Shown in pieces: positions 31,004-38,962 of a stretch of DNA of 50,621 bases. The stretch is from positions 1-50,621 of the IMG/VR virus record IMGVR_UViG_3300024255_000038, one strand, 5' to 3'. A model generated the notes under the pieces. That model was not told the DNA's origin. It did no database searches and saw nothing but the letters and a program-made list of their open reading frames with translations. Within the stretch, counting starts at the first letter, position 1. Each line of letters begins with the position of its first letter. This DNA is from a virus. A program made the translations under genes and the position numbers.

Positions 31004-31938
31004 TGCCTGCATATTTCTCATATCTACCTAACATTTACGTTGGCACGGGAACATCCTCAGATGCCAAGCAAGAGTATGTTGTTGTCAAAAATATCTTCCG
31101 TAGGGTAAAAGCACGAGAGGATCTAAACAAATATACTGAGTTCTTTGAACAAGTATCTATTGAAGATGGGCAAATGCCATGGCAGATTGCTGAAGAATAC
31201 TATGGAGATCCTGAACTAGATTGGGTTGTACTCCTCACCAATAATATCATTGATATGTATGGTCAATGGCCCGTAAGTAGAAGGGAATTGGAATACTATA
31301 CATCGCAGAAATATGATAACGTAGATGGAGTTCATCATTATGAAACTAATGAGATTAAATGGAACGACATTGTAATGGTTGAGAAGGGAACTATTGTTGA
31401 TGAATTTTTCTCTTACAAAAACCCAGATGGAACTGTCATTAGTGGTCTAAATGCAAGACTGCCTGTAAGTAACTGGGAACATGAATATTTTCAGAATGAA
31501 CTTAAAAGAAATATCTACATTACACTTCCAACTGCATTAGATGCATTCATTGAAGAATTTGATGATTTGATTGGATACGAAGCGAGTGATGAACTTGACG
31601 AGAATGGTGTTAAGAAGACCAAATTGTCTATCGCAAGTAGGTTCCTGAGCAAATCAAGTGGTGGTGGTATTGGTCGTCAATACACTGCAACGTATACTGG
31701 AACTGGTAGAACAATCACTAATCTACAGGTTGCTACAGCAGGTAGTACTAGTGGTGTATCATTTACGACTGTTCAGGCAGACGCTTCAGCAGGAATACAA
31801 GTTGCTTCATCTTCCTCCTCAAGTGGAAGTACAGCATCAACCTCTAGCAGTAGTTCTTCCTCTAGTAGCAGTAGTTCTTCCTCTAGTAGCAGTAGTTCTA
31901 GCAGCGGTAGTTCTGGAAGTTCTGGTGGTGGATATTAG
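31003..31938 (+). CDS. 53: Baseplate wedge subunit gp53 with poly-Ser tail
   Basis: 311 residues. The first 110 match gp53: YLPNIYVGTGTSSDAKQEY, GQMPWQIAEEYYGDPELDWV (a LysM-like core, as in T4 gp53) and GQWPVSRRELEYY. T4 gp53 is about 196 residues; here there is an extra C-terminal region ending in about 40 residues that are nearly all Ser with some Gly. It joins wedges in the baseplate. Followed directly by a two-way terminator. Confidence 0.85.
   Translation: MPAYFSYLPNIYVGTGTSSDAKQEYVVVKNIFRRVKAREDLNKYTEFFEQVSIEDGQMPWQIAEEYYGDPELDWVVLLTNNIIDMYGQWPVSRRELEYYTSQKYDNVDGVHHYETNEIKWNDIVMVEKGTIVDEFFSYKNPDGTVISGLNARLPVSNWEHEYFQNELKRNIYITLPTALDAFIEEFDDLIGYEASDELDENGVKKTKLSIASRFLSKSSGGGIGRQYTATYTGTGRTITNLQVATAGSTSGVSFTTVQADASAGIQVASSSSSSGSTASTSSSSSSSSSSSSSSSSSSSSSGSSGSSGGGY
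31843..31898 (+). repeat. Tandem 21-bp repeat in the gp53 tail
   Basis: About 2.7 units of a 21-bp repeat built from TCTAGTAGCAG and TAGTTCTTCC, the first unit shortened to 18 bp. It encodes Ser only. Mixed TCN/AGY Ser codons within the repeat show selection for Ser rather than for a single codon. Confidence 0.8.
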
Positions 31939-31943
31939 ATAAT

Positions 31944-31972
31944 AAAAAACCTCCCCAAGGGGAGGTTTTTTT
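31944..31972. terminator. Bidirectional rho-independent terminator
   Basis: Perfect AACCTCCCC-AA-GGGGAGGTT stem flanked by A on the left and T on the right. It closes gp48-gp53 on plus and the genes arriving from 32170 on minus. Confidence 0.95.
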
Positions 31973-31996
31973 ATGACATGAGGTTAGGTTTATTTT

Positions 31997-32170
31997 TTAT
32001 TCTTGTAAGACTCTCTTGCAAATACGTTTACAATATTGCTGGGTATCATCACATTCAATTAGACAATCAAAGTAATCATTGATCAACTGATGCTGTTCAG
32101 TTGAATAGTCTACTGTTGATGCAAAATGATTCCATGACGCTAATTGGTTTTGGGAAATTAGATTGTGCAT
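31997..32170 (-). CDS. Cys-containing small protein, 57 aa
   Basis: MHNLISQNQLASWNHFASTV then INDYFDCLIECDDTQQYCKR and ICKRVLQE. The four Cys fall in two CxxxC-type pairs on a helical hairpin-like sequence (twin CxnC pattern). An in-frame ATG at 32185 is less likely. Lies between the two-way terminator and a 149-nt AT-rich intergenic space that shows no clear promoter. Function unknown. Confidence 0.6.
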   Translation of the reverse strand: MHNLISQNQLASWNHFASTVDYSTEQHQLINDYFDCLIECDDTQQYCKRICKRVLQE

Positions 32171-32319
32171 AATGCTCCGTTTCAAGGTATAAACATAATA
32201 AGTCTTTTTACATGATAACCTTGCAACTGTACTATCTATATGAAATGTGTTGGAATTCTAACGAAATATATAAGACTTATTTTTAGTATATACTGCTACA
32301 CATTTAATATTAATTTAAG

Positions 32320-32763
32320 TTAACCCCCATCAATCTGGCAACCCGCTAGAGCGCCGCCGACGATCCCCGTAGGGATTGCCCACCAGCGACCGTCTCCACG
32401 CGACAGAGCGGCACCTAGACCCCCTCCAGCGATCCCTCCAATAACACTACCTTCAATGCATGAATTGTCATCGGTCTTACTCTGCTTACGCTCAGTTGGT
32501 ACTGGTCTGGGAGTGTACGAATGACTATGACGGTGGTATCCACCATTGTGACGATTGATGCATCTATGCCAAGGAAGTCTTCGGAAATCTTTCATCTGAC
32601 TTCCATCAGAGTATACCGTGACACTAACCAACTCTTTAGTACAAGTTGACCAGTCTTTTTCAGCAATGTAATCATAACGATTAATAACATGCTTGCTACG
32701 GTGGTGTGCATATGCAGGACCACCGAGAACAGTAGCGAGTAGAAGGATCGGGATAAATTTCAT
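32320..32763 (-). CDS. Secreted glycine-zipper protein
   Basis: 147 residues. The N-terminus MKFIPILLLATVLGGPAYA is a classical signal peptide with a cleavage site after AYA. The middle is His/Arg-rich (GGYHRHSHSYTPRPVP). The C-terminus SVIGGIAGGGLGAALSRGDG and GIVGGALAGCQIDGG is a glycine-zipper 2TM pattern, as in outer-membrane lipoprotein-like proteins. It probably goes to the host periplasm or outer membrane, perhaps for lysis or exclusion of other phages. Lies 34 nt downstream of gp32. Confidence 0.75.
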   Translation of the reverse strand: MKFIPILLLATVLGGPAYAHHRSKHVINRYDYIAEKDWSTCTKELVSVTVYSDGSQMKDFRRLPWHRCINRHNGGYHRHSHSYTPRPVPTERKQSKTDDNSCIEGSVIGGIAGGGLGAALSRGDGRWWAIPTGIVGGALAGCQIDGG

Positions 32764-32797
32764 CAGAAGTAGTTAATTTACTATAGAACTAGGTCTA

Positions 32798-33745
32798 TCA
32801 ATCTTCAGATGCCAACGATGCGAAGTAGTTCATTACATCATCATCGTCCTTTACTGGAGCAGCAGCGACAGTTTTCTGTTGAAAAGAGTCAATTTCAGCA
32901 GTCCAATCTGGTGCTTGTGCAACAGCCATCTCTGGAGTATTGTATGTACCACGTCCTTCAGATTCGTCCTCAAAGGACTCATCTTGACGAGGAGTTTCTT
33001 TACGACCTTTCAGAACAGAAGTAAGTCTAGCATTCAGTTCATCATAACTCTTGAAGTTAGAATCATCAGTGAATGCAGTCAGAGAATACTGCTTGTTCCA
33101 TGCAGATTCAATTTCAGAATCTTCACCGCCAAACAAGGCAGATGGAGTAGCAAACTCAGACTTATCATAGTTCCAGTAACCGTCTTTCTTGACGATCTTC
33201 AGTTTGAAATCAGCACCACTCCAGGGATCAAATACATTGACTGGAGTTTCGTCTTCAAACTGTGGTTGCATCGCTTCAATGATCTTGTCAAAGATCTTCT
33301 TGCCAAACTTATAAAGCTTTACTTGACCATCGTTTTCGGGATGCAGGGGATCCTTTACTACAAGGATGTTAGCGTAGTAGGAGAGTTTACGCTTTTGCTT
33401 ACGTGCAACTTCTTTATCGGAATCTCGTCCAGAGTTCCAGAGTTGACGATTGAGTTCACCTACGGGATCTTTCTTGTTAAGAGTCGTGAGAGAGTTCTCA
33501 ATGTACCAACCACCTGGTCCTTGGAAAGCATGACTCCAGATCTTAGCGAAAGGAACATCTTCTCCGTCTGGAGCAGGAAGAAAGCGAATAACAGCGTAAC
33601 CATTGCCGCTTTTATCCAGTTCGGGTTTCCAAAGACGCTCATCTCCACCGCCTCCACCGCCTGTGGGGTTGGAGATTTTTTCAATCTCTTGGGTGAGTTT
33701 TGCAAAGGAACTTGCACTGGACTTTTTTAGATTAGAAAATGACAT
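32798..33745 (-). CDS. 32: Single-stranded DNA-binding protein gp32
   Basis: 315 residues. N-terminal basic SSASSFAKLTQEIEKI, then the OB-fold core (RFLPAPDGEDVPFAKIW, GPGGWYIENSLTTL, RKLSYYANILVVKDP), and an acidic C-terminal tail (KDDDDVMNYFASLASED) that in T4 contacts replication partners. T4 zinc ligands (Cys) are not evident in the core. Coordinates replication, recombination and repair. Near gp59 and gp33, as in T4. A TTGCCT-N17-TATACA promoter lies upstream. Confidence 0.95.
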   Translation of the reverse strand: MSFSNLKKSSASSFAKLTQEIEKISNPTGGGGGGDERLWKPELDKSGNGYAVIRFLPAPDGEDVPFAKIWSHAFQGPGGWYIENSLTTLNKKDPVGELNRQLWNSGRDSDKEVARKQKRKLSYYANILVVKDPLHPENDGQVKLYKFGKKIFDKIIEAMQPQFEDETPVNVFDPWSGADFKLKIVKKDGYWNYDKSEFATPSALFGGEDSEIESAWNKQYSLTAFTDDSNFKSYDELNARLTSVLKGRKETPRQDESFEDESEGRGTYNTPEMAVAQAPDWTAEIDSFQQKTVAAAPVKDDDDVMNYFASLASED

Positions 33746-33775
33746 TTAGAATGTTTGTATTTGGTTTATTGCTAC

Positions 33776-33804
33776 TGTATAGACGTAGCGTTCTATTTAG
33801 GCAA
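33776..33804 (-). promoter_or_regulatory. Sigma70-like promoter for gp32
   Basis: -35 TTGCCT (33804-33799), 17-bp spacer, -10 TATACA (33781-33776). The -35 lies in the last codons of the upstream oxygenase. A CCTAAATA-like octamer (33794-33801) overlaps its spacer, so late use is also possible. Confidence 0.55.
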
Positions 33805-34551
33805 TGGTGCTTCCCAGTCATACTTGCGTTGCCAGGGAGGACTCGTAACATTCTGGTCCAACATGAAGTTGGCAGACAGAGTGATTCGTTTCTCACCTTG
33901 CTTATTGTAGTACGGCATGACCCAATGTGTCAAGTTTGCTGGGAAGATCAGGAAACGTCCAGGACTAGGATCACCAACAACAAACTCATTGATAGCGAAT
34001 GGTTGTGGGGATCCCGACAAGAAGGTGGTCTTGCCGTTGTTTCTCCATGGAGTTTCCGACTCTGGGAAAATAGTGCTCATCTCCGTTGGTACATCTAAGT
34101 ATAGTATGGAACTCAGATCACAGTTGTGGATGTGTGGCGGATTAAAATCTGGACCAGGGGACGTGAAATTCACCCAAGCATTCACTAGACGCAACTCGGT
34201 ATGGATCTCGGCACCATCACCATCAGATCCCTGGTTAACGCGAGCAGCGTTATATGCAATAGGGGTAGAAGGTCCAATACGCCCCGCAGCACTCAATTCA
34301 TTTAGATATCTCTGCACAAAAGGAGCGAGCATTGGTGTCAATACAGTTTGTGAAAATTCTTCACTACACCATACTTCTCTTTCAATGTTACCCACCAGTC
34401 CCATACTAGCATCATCACGTTGCTTAGAATTTGCATGTTCTAAGATGATGTTGCGGTCTTCTTCGGAAATAAATGCCGCATGAATACCAGGACCGAATGG
34501 AAAGATAGTATTTCCAACTACGGCAGGCTGTGCATTTTCAGGTGAGTTCAT
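33793..34551 (-). CDS. 2OG-Fe(II) oxygenase-like protein
   Basis: 252 residues. FNPPHIHNCDLSSILYLDVP (His-x-His of the Oxy_5 type) at about 140-160, then GRFLIFPANLTHWVMPYYNK and KRITLSANFML (distal His and Arg). The N-terminal third is helical. Substrate unknown. It lies between gp32 and DUF1825 and its start overlaps the upstream stop by 4 nt, so it is part of the gp59-gp32 transcription unit. Confidence 0.8.
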   Translation of the reverse strand: MNSPENAQPAVVGNTIFPFGPGIHAAFISEEDRNIILEHANSKQRDDASMGLVGNIEREVWCSEEFSQTVLTPMLAPFVQRYLNELSAAGRIGPSTPIAYNAARVNQGSDGDGAEIHTELRLVNAWVNFTSPGPDFNPPHIHNCDLSSILYLDVPTEMSTIFPESETPWRNNGKTTFLSGSPQPFAINEFVVGDPSPGRFLIFPANLTHWVMPYYNKQGEKRITLSANFMLDQNVTSPPWQRKYDWEAPLPK

Positions 34552-34880
34552 GTAATTCTATCTCTGGCGTTGTTGAGGTGTTGGATCATTTGGTCAAAGC
34601 AATCTCCTAGATCACGATAACCAAATGCCTGGGACATTAGATTAATACGTGTCTTAAGGTCTGATGCCTCAGTGTCTTCCATAGCAGCAAGAGCAAGTCT
34701 AGTATAGAACAATTTTTGCTTTTCTATCAAAGACTTAGTATTTTCTATATGTTCTAGACGTTGCTCTTTATTCATGCCAGATAGTTTATTCTGCATGTGA
34801 GCAAGTTTCTGATATGTTTTAAAAATACCACTGATTTCTTCTTGTACGTTATCAGAGTGAAAAAATCCTTCTTCAGTCAT
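34548..34880 (-). CDS. DUF1825 family protein
   Basis: 110 residues. GFFHSDNVQEEISGIFKTYQ then LIEKQKLFYTRLALA match DUF1825, a small helical family found in all marine cyanobacteria and many of their phages. Ends DQMIQHLNNARDRIT. Its function is unknown; the phage copy probably came from a host. Overlaps gp59 and the oxygenase by 4 nt on each side. Confidence 0.8.
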   Translation of the reverse strand: MTEEGFFHSDNVQEEISGIFKTYQKLAHMQNKLSGMNKEQRLEHIENTKSLIEKQKLFYTRLALAAMEDTEASDLKTRINLMSQAFGYRDLGDCFDQMIQHLNNARDRIT

Positions 34881-35473
34881 AATTTTCTATTCATTGTTTC
34901 TAAAACTACTTTCTTATATTTCTTACAGTCAATGTTAAGAAAGGGTGCGTACTTAACTATACGCATACTAGTATCTTGCCATATAGGATCAGTTAACACC
35001 TTATTGAAATTGTCTACAAATCCTAGGCAATAGTTCAATACAACCAGTGTTTCTAAACTAATCTCGTTTCCGTAGTACCCCTTAATTAATATGGGATGCT
35101 TACCAGATTCAGCATGAAATAAAGTATCAAAACTTTTTTCATATGGTTGCTCAATCTCATTGAGCAGTGTGTCAATATCTTGTTTAAATTTGTACGTGAA
35201 AGACTCTTGTTTGGTCTTCCATTGGGAATAATTACTTTCTTTGAACTGACGGATATAGTCTGCACCCATAATAAAGTTGGATACAAAGTAATATAAAAGT
35301 TCGTTACTATCTTTCTTTGTTGCTAGTTTCTTAAACGTGTAGATGTCTTTACGTTTATTGAAAGCAGATTCAGATGCTCTTGTTTTGCCATTGAATCTGA
35401 AAAAATCATAATCTAATCTAGTAAAATGTGATCTCACAGCGAGATACATTTTATAGCATTCAAATCCTGTCAC
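34877..35473 (-). CDS. 59: Helicase loader gp59
   Basis: 198 residues (T4: 217). GFECYKMYLAVRSHFTRLDY, then KRKDIYTFKKLATKKDSNEL, LLYYFVSNFIMGADY, ISLETLVVLNYCLGFVDNF and FLNIDCKKYKKVVLETM follow T4 gp59 along its whole length. It loads the gp41 helicase onto gp32-coated forks. Flanked by gp33, as in T4. Confidence 0.9.
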   Translation of the reverse strand: MTGFECYKMYLAVRSHFTRLDYDFFRFNGKTRASESAFNKRKDIYTFKKLATKKDSNELLYYFVSNFIMGADYIRQFKESNYSQWKTKQESFTYKFKQDIDTLLNEIEQPYEKSFDTLFHAESGKHPILIKGYYGNEISLETLVVLNYCLGFVDNFNKVLTDPIWQDTSMRIVKYAPFLNIDCKKYKKVVLETMNRKL

Positions 35474-35724
35474 AGGGGCAAGATACCTCTACTGCTACGC
35501 TTCATGTAATTAAGTTGTTGAGCATCATTTCTCAACTTTTCCTTCAGTGGTTTTGATAGTAGTTTGGGGACAGACTCAATCTCAATCTCGTTATCTTCAC
35601 AGAAACATACAATTGCTTCAATGTAGTTGATCTCTCCATGAGAGTCTTTAACTAAAGCCTCAATACGCTCCGAAAATTTTGTCGGAGTCATGAAGGGTTT
35701 ATCACCCTTAGTCTTGGGTGGCAT
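35470..35724 (-). CDS. 33: Late transcription coactivator gp33
   Basis: 84 residues from ATG 35724 (MPPKTKGDKPFMTPTKFSER); the longer frame to 35826 would lie inside the exonuclease. EINYIEAIVCFCEDNEIEIE matches T4 gp33's YLEATTAFLEENSI part, followed by the Leu-rich end GILPL. In T4 it links RNA polymerase to the sliding clamp at late promoters. This fits the many NATAAATA promoters in the window. Confidence 0.8.
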   Translation of the reverse strand: MPPKTKGDKPFMTPTKFSERIEALVKDSHGEINYIEAIVCFCEDNEIEIESVPKLLSKPLKEKLRNDAQQLNYMKRSSRGILPL

Positions 35725-36382
35725 AGAATTCTTCTTGGTAAGATTTAAGTAATTGTAAATAGTCATTAAGATTGTACTTCTGAAATACTTGAATAGATCC
35801 TTCTTCAGTGGCGATAAGTGTGACAATTTTCTTTACCTTAATACCTGAACGTTCATAGAACATAGCGGCGTAAGCGGACTCTTGTACGAAATAGTTTTCA
35901 ATGTAAGACTCATTCTTCTCTTTAGTTGAGGTTTTAAAGTCAATTACTGCTAATTCGTTATCAAATTCAGCAATGCAATCAACGCGACCAGCGAGAGCGA
36001 GAACGTGACTGTAAAGAGGGGTTTCAAGAGCGTGAATGTTATCCACCCGAGCAAGAGTCTTACGAGCCATTTTGTACATGTTGAGTGCAAGAGGGTCTCG
36101 TTCATACTTTTCCTCGTTTAGTGTGCCACGGATGTGGTCCTCTAGTATAGCATGAAAACTGTTTCCTCGCTTGCAAGCTCTAGCAGAAATGCGATTTGCT
36201 TCATCTTCACCAACTCGGCGTCTCCAATCAGCAATAGATTTACGAGAGCGAATGCCAGTGACAGTTGTTACTGATGGATATGGTCTATCTACATTAGGAA
36301 ATTTATAAAAACGTTTTCCGTTTTCTTGAACTACTGTAGGTTCTTCCAGACTATCATAAGTAACATCAACAAAATTAAACAT
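35708..36382 (-). CDS. RecB/MGME1-like PD-(D/E)XK exonuclease
   Basis: 224 residues. RPYPSVTTVTGIRSRKSIAD-type start, then RGNSFHAILEDHIRG (the conserved G-x-x-x-H), LAGRVDCIAEFDNELAVIDFKTSTK (Asp...Asp-x-Lys) and VQESAYAAMFYERSG (Q-x-x-x-Y). This is the RecB-family exonuclease pattern, like mitochondrial MGME1. In these phages it may degrade host DNA or act in replication. A TCTAAATA octamer lies 20 nt upstream. Confidence 0.85.
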   Translation of the reverse strand: MFNFVDVTYDSLEEPTVVQENGKRFYKFPNVDRPYPSVTTVTGIRSRKSIADWRRRVGEDEANRISARACKRGNSFHAILEDHIRGTLNEEKYERDPLALNMYKMARKTLARVDNIHALETPLYSHVLALAGRVDCIAEFDNELAVIDFKTSTKEKNESYIENYFVQESAYAAMFYERSGIKVKKIVTLIATEEGSIQVFQKYNLNDYLQLLKSYQEEFYATQD

Positions 36383-36996
36383 CAGTACTGATAGCCTACA
36401 ATATTTAGATTGAACGCAATTGAGATGCGATCTTCACGAGAATAGTTTGGATATACCCCATGATATAGTTCAGATGGAAATATAAACATATCTCCGTCTC
36501 TAGGCATAACCTCAATTAGAGGACCATACTCAGCAAGTTTGCAATGCTCTTCAATGATCGGATTATGTGGTCCAGGTCTCATAAAGTATAGAGCACCAGA
36601 CTTAGGAGGTACTTTAACATAGTAGATACCACTAAAGTGTGTACCTCCATGATTGTGTGGTTTATTGTAGTGGCCGCGGCCATTAACATTCATCCACAAT
36701 CCAGCACCTTGAATATTCCATTCCTCTATTTTAGCATTAGAGTCCTTCAAGTGTTCCTTCAAGAGACTTTTTGCAACTATAAACAAGGGTTGCCATGCCT
36801 CACCCTTTACGGTAGGTGCAGATTGATACCCACCTACATTACTAAACTCCATTGATCTATGATACTCTTTCTGAGTTGTACGAACTAACGCCTCAGATAC
36901 AATATCAAGTCCAACATTTTTATAGGTTAAAGGAGTTGGAAAGAGATTATGTGTTTTTTGTTCTAAATCAGAACTTTCAGTATAAATGGACATCAA
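36382..36996 (-). CDS. 2OG-Fe(II) oxygenase, Oxy_5 type
   Basis: 204 residues. YNKPHNHGGTHFSGIYYVK, then KSGALYFMRPGPHNP, and GDMFIFPSELYHGVYPNYSR plus EDRISIAFNLNI: the complete 2OG-FeII_Oxy_5 pattern (N-x-H-x-H, FPS-x-x-x-H, R-x-S). The stop overlaps the exonuclease ATG. Substrate unknown; similar host proteins are also unassigned. Confidence 0.85.
   Translation of the reverse strand: MMSIYTESSDLEQKTHNLFPTPLTYKNVGLDIVSEALVRTTQKEYHRSMEFSNVGGYQSAPTVKGEAWQPLFIVAKSLLKEHLKDSNAKIEEWNIQGAGLWMNVNGRGHYNKPHNHGGTHFSGIYYVKVPPKSGALYFMRPGPHNPIIEEHCKLAEYGPLIEVMPRDGDMFIFPSELYHGVYPNYSREDRISIAFNLNIVGYQY
36402..36409 (-). promoter_or_regulatory. Possible late promoter TCTAAATA
   Basis: NCTAAATA variant 20 nt before the exonuclease ATG, inside the oxygenase coding region. 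Spacing matches the other variants, but the octamer could be incidental here. Confidence 0.35.
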
Positions 36997-37772
36997 TAAC
37001 CAAGATTTAATTTATTCATTAGGTAGGAACGTACTAGACCAGATCTAACAATATCTTCAACACCAAACTCCGTAATATCAAACTCTGGCATTTGTTGAAG
37101 AATACGCATGAAATCTAGGATACCATTACGCTCATTCTCTTTAACCAAATCTGTCTGAGTAACATCACCACAGAACATAATTTTACAATTATCTCCCACA
37201 CGAGTGATCATACTATCAAGTTCATGAAAATTCAAGTTTGAAAATTCATCAACAATTACAATACAGTCATCCATAGTAACACCACGAATGAATGAAGTTG
37301 ACCAGAAAGAAATAGTTTCTTGAGATTTAAGATTATCATACAGCATATCAAAGCTGTTGTCATCTGGCATCTTAAACATATACTTTACCATGTTCTTATA
37401 TGGAACCTGGTAGAGCATAGACTTATCTTCATGGGTTCCAGGCAAGAATCCAATCTCCCTGGTAGGTACAAGAGATCTAACAATATAGATCTTCTCATAA
37501 GGAGAATCCTCATCAAGGACTTCCTTAAGTGCATTATACAGTACAATAAAAGTTTTACCAGTACCTGCACACCCATGAAGTACACAATTTTTACCTTCGG
37601 CATATGAAGCAAATACCGATTCCTGATTATCAGTCATCGGTTCAATATTACGAAGGTATCCTCCGTCAATTGGTTTTTTACGCTTCATTTGTTTTTTAGA
37701 CATTCCTGAAGATGGGTCATTAAACTGATCACCATATTTTTGGGATCTAGATTTTGATCTTGCTCTTGCCAT
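36993..37772 (-). CDS. phoH: PhoH-like ATPase
   Basis: 259 residues. A basic N-terminus (ARARSKSRSQKYG), then NQESVFASYAEGKN, Walker A GCAGTGKT at about 69-76, IYIVRSLVPTREIGFLPG, Walker B VIVDEFSNL and MFCGDVTQTDLV. It is a signature gene of marine phages; host phoH is in the phosphate regulon, and the biochemical role is uncertain (probably RNA-linked helicase/ATPase). Overlaps the gene downstream by 4 nt. Confidence 0.95.
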   Translation of the reverse strand: MARARSKSRSQKYGDQFNDPSSGMSKKQMKRKKPIDGGYLRNIEPMTDNQESVFASYAEGKNCVLHGCAGTGKTFIVLYNALKEVLDEDSPYEKIYIVRSLVPTREIGFLPGTHEDKSMLYQVPYKNMVKYMFKMPDDNSFDMLYDNLKSQETISFWSTSFIRGVTMDDCIVIVDEFSNLNFHELDSMITRVGDNCKIMFCGDVTQTDLVKENERNGILDFMRILQQMPEFDITEFGVEDIVRSGLVRSYLMNKLNLGY

Positions 37773-38026
37773 TAGAATTCCCTCGCGCTGTCAGGTAAGT
37801 AGGGTTTCAATCCATTTTGAATTACTCCTCCTACTTTATAATGCTGTATGGCAACATCTGCCATTTTCTTATCTTCTTGGTTTGATGCAGTGATGTCTAC
37901 ACCTCTCCAGTTTACTAGTTGCTTAATATGAGGGTTTTCCTCCAAATACTTTTCACGACCAGCAAGAGATAAAAACTTTTCTTCTACCTCACCAGTCTTA
38001 GTATCTTCAAACTTGTAGATTGGCAT
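37772..38026 (-). CDS. Small protein, tandem paralogue A
   Basis: 84 residues. MPIYKFEDTKTGEVEEKFLS resembles the start of the next gene (MPTYPVKNLKTGETKELLMS). Both recall FmdB-type zinc-ribbon starts (MPtYeY...) but lack its Cys. The C-terminus has VGGVIQNGLKPYLPDSAREF. The start is 1 nt after the paralogue's stop; the stop overlaps phoH's ATG. Confidence 0.65.
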   Translation of the reverse strand: MPIYKFEDTKTGEVEEKFLSLAGREKYLEENPHIKQLVNWRGVDITASNQEDKKMADVAIQHYKVGGVIQNGLKPYLPDSAREF

Positions 38027-38027
38027 A

Positions 38028-38258
38028 TCAAGTAAACCGAGATAAGTTAGAGCGTGGGTGTGCTTTCTGCACTTTAGACATTACCTCCTTAAACCCATTA
38101 TCAAGTTTAGGGACACCGTAAGTAGTTCCTGCAATGCCTTGTGACCAGTCTTTGTCCCAGTCAGGATTTTCATCCTTCCAAGACATATATTCTTTGCAGG
38201 ACATAAGGAGTTCTTTAGTCTCGCCAGTCTTCAAATTTTTTACAGGATAGGTAGGCAT
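38028..38258 (-). CDS. Small protein, tandem paralogue B
   Basis: 76 residues. MPTYPVKNLKTGETKELLMS then WKDENPDWDKDWSQGIAGTT. Shares its N-terminal third with the preceding entry and has a typical acidic Trp-rich middle (ENPDWDKDW). It ends HPRSNLSRFT. The start overlaps the oxygenase stop. Unknown function. Confidence 0.65.
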   Translation of the reverse strand: MPTYPVKNLKTGETKELLMSCKEYMSWKDENPDWDKDWSQGIAGTTYGVPKLDNGFKEVMSKVQKAHPRSNLSRFT

Positions 38259-38962
38259 TATTGTGGAGTTAGGATACGTTTAACTTTTTCACCAAAGAAA
38301 TTAATACTGGTGACCCTCATGTCATCTTTGTGGACCCCAGAAATAGGTCTTTGTCCATGGTATATATGACCAGGAAACACAACCATTGTGTTGTAACTAT
38401 CTAGCACAGTATACAACTCCTTATATTCAGAGTCGTTTCTCCAGGTATCAACGTGTTCAGAACCGAGAGGAGCATCGCTGATCTTCTCATAGAATGTCGT
38501 ACCTGCACCCATATTATTGTGGGGATTTAAGTATACCATACAATTATAACATTTGTCAGTATGGGGCCAAAAATATGGGTCCTCTTTGCTGATATCTACT
38601 TCCATAAACTGATTGAATATTCTCCAAGAGAACATACGAATCCCATCTATCTGCACGTCAAGAATTCTTGCCATGTACTCGTATAGATTAATCTCTACTT
38701 GCTTAGGTTCAGAGCAACGTTCCGCATAGAACTTACCATCATAAAAATTCTTGCCGTTTATATACTCGTCTCCAATAGACTTGTCTAATTGCTGTGCTTG
38801 ATTGCGATTACTTTTAATACCACTCTGGGCAACATAATCTCTCACACGATCAGGATACTTGTAGTAATTATCAACAAAAATAAAATATTCCCCGTCAAAG
38901 TCACAAACTTCAACGGAGACATCATCACTTACCTGAAAGTCTTCTTCGGTAAAAAATTTCAT
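38258..38962 (-). CDS. 2OG-Fe(II) oxygenase-like protein
   Basis: 234 residues from ATG 38962, which overlaps the thyX stop (ATGA). DPYFWPHTDKCYNCMVYLNP (HxD), GAGTTFYEK, then MVVFPGHIYHGQRPIS (distal His) and RVTSINFF (Arg). Layout as in DUF6445-type double-stranded beta-helix oxygenases. The N-terminal part (YFIFVDNYYKYPDRVRDYV) fits that family too. Substrate unknown. Confidence 0.75.
   Translation of the reverse strand: MKFFTEEDFQVSDDVSVEVCDFDGEYFIFVDNYYKYPDRVRDYVAQSGIKSNRNQAQQLDKSIGDEYINGKNFYDGKFYAERCSEPKQVEINLYEYMARILDVQIDGIRMFSWRIFNQFMEVDISKEDPYFWPHTDKCYNCMVYLNPHNNMGAGTTFYEKISDAPLGSEHVDTWRNDSEYKELYTVLDSYNTMVVFPGHIYHGQRPISGVHKDDMRVTSINFFGEKVKRILTPQ

Noticed and set aside
31843-31898. 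CRISPR-like or regulatory repeat
   Set aside because: In-frame coding repeat for Ser without spacers.
32171-32319. Promoter or small RNA in the AT-rich gap
   Set aside because: TTGCAA and several TATNAT-like hexamers exist, but none has 16-18 bp spacing; no stable hairpin or T run was seen.
32879-33730. 283-codon plus-strand frame opposite gp32
   Set aside because: gp32 is unmistakable on the minus strand; the plus frame shows no family pattern.
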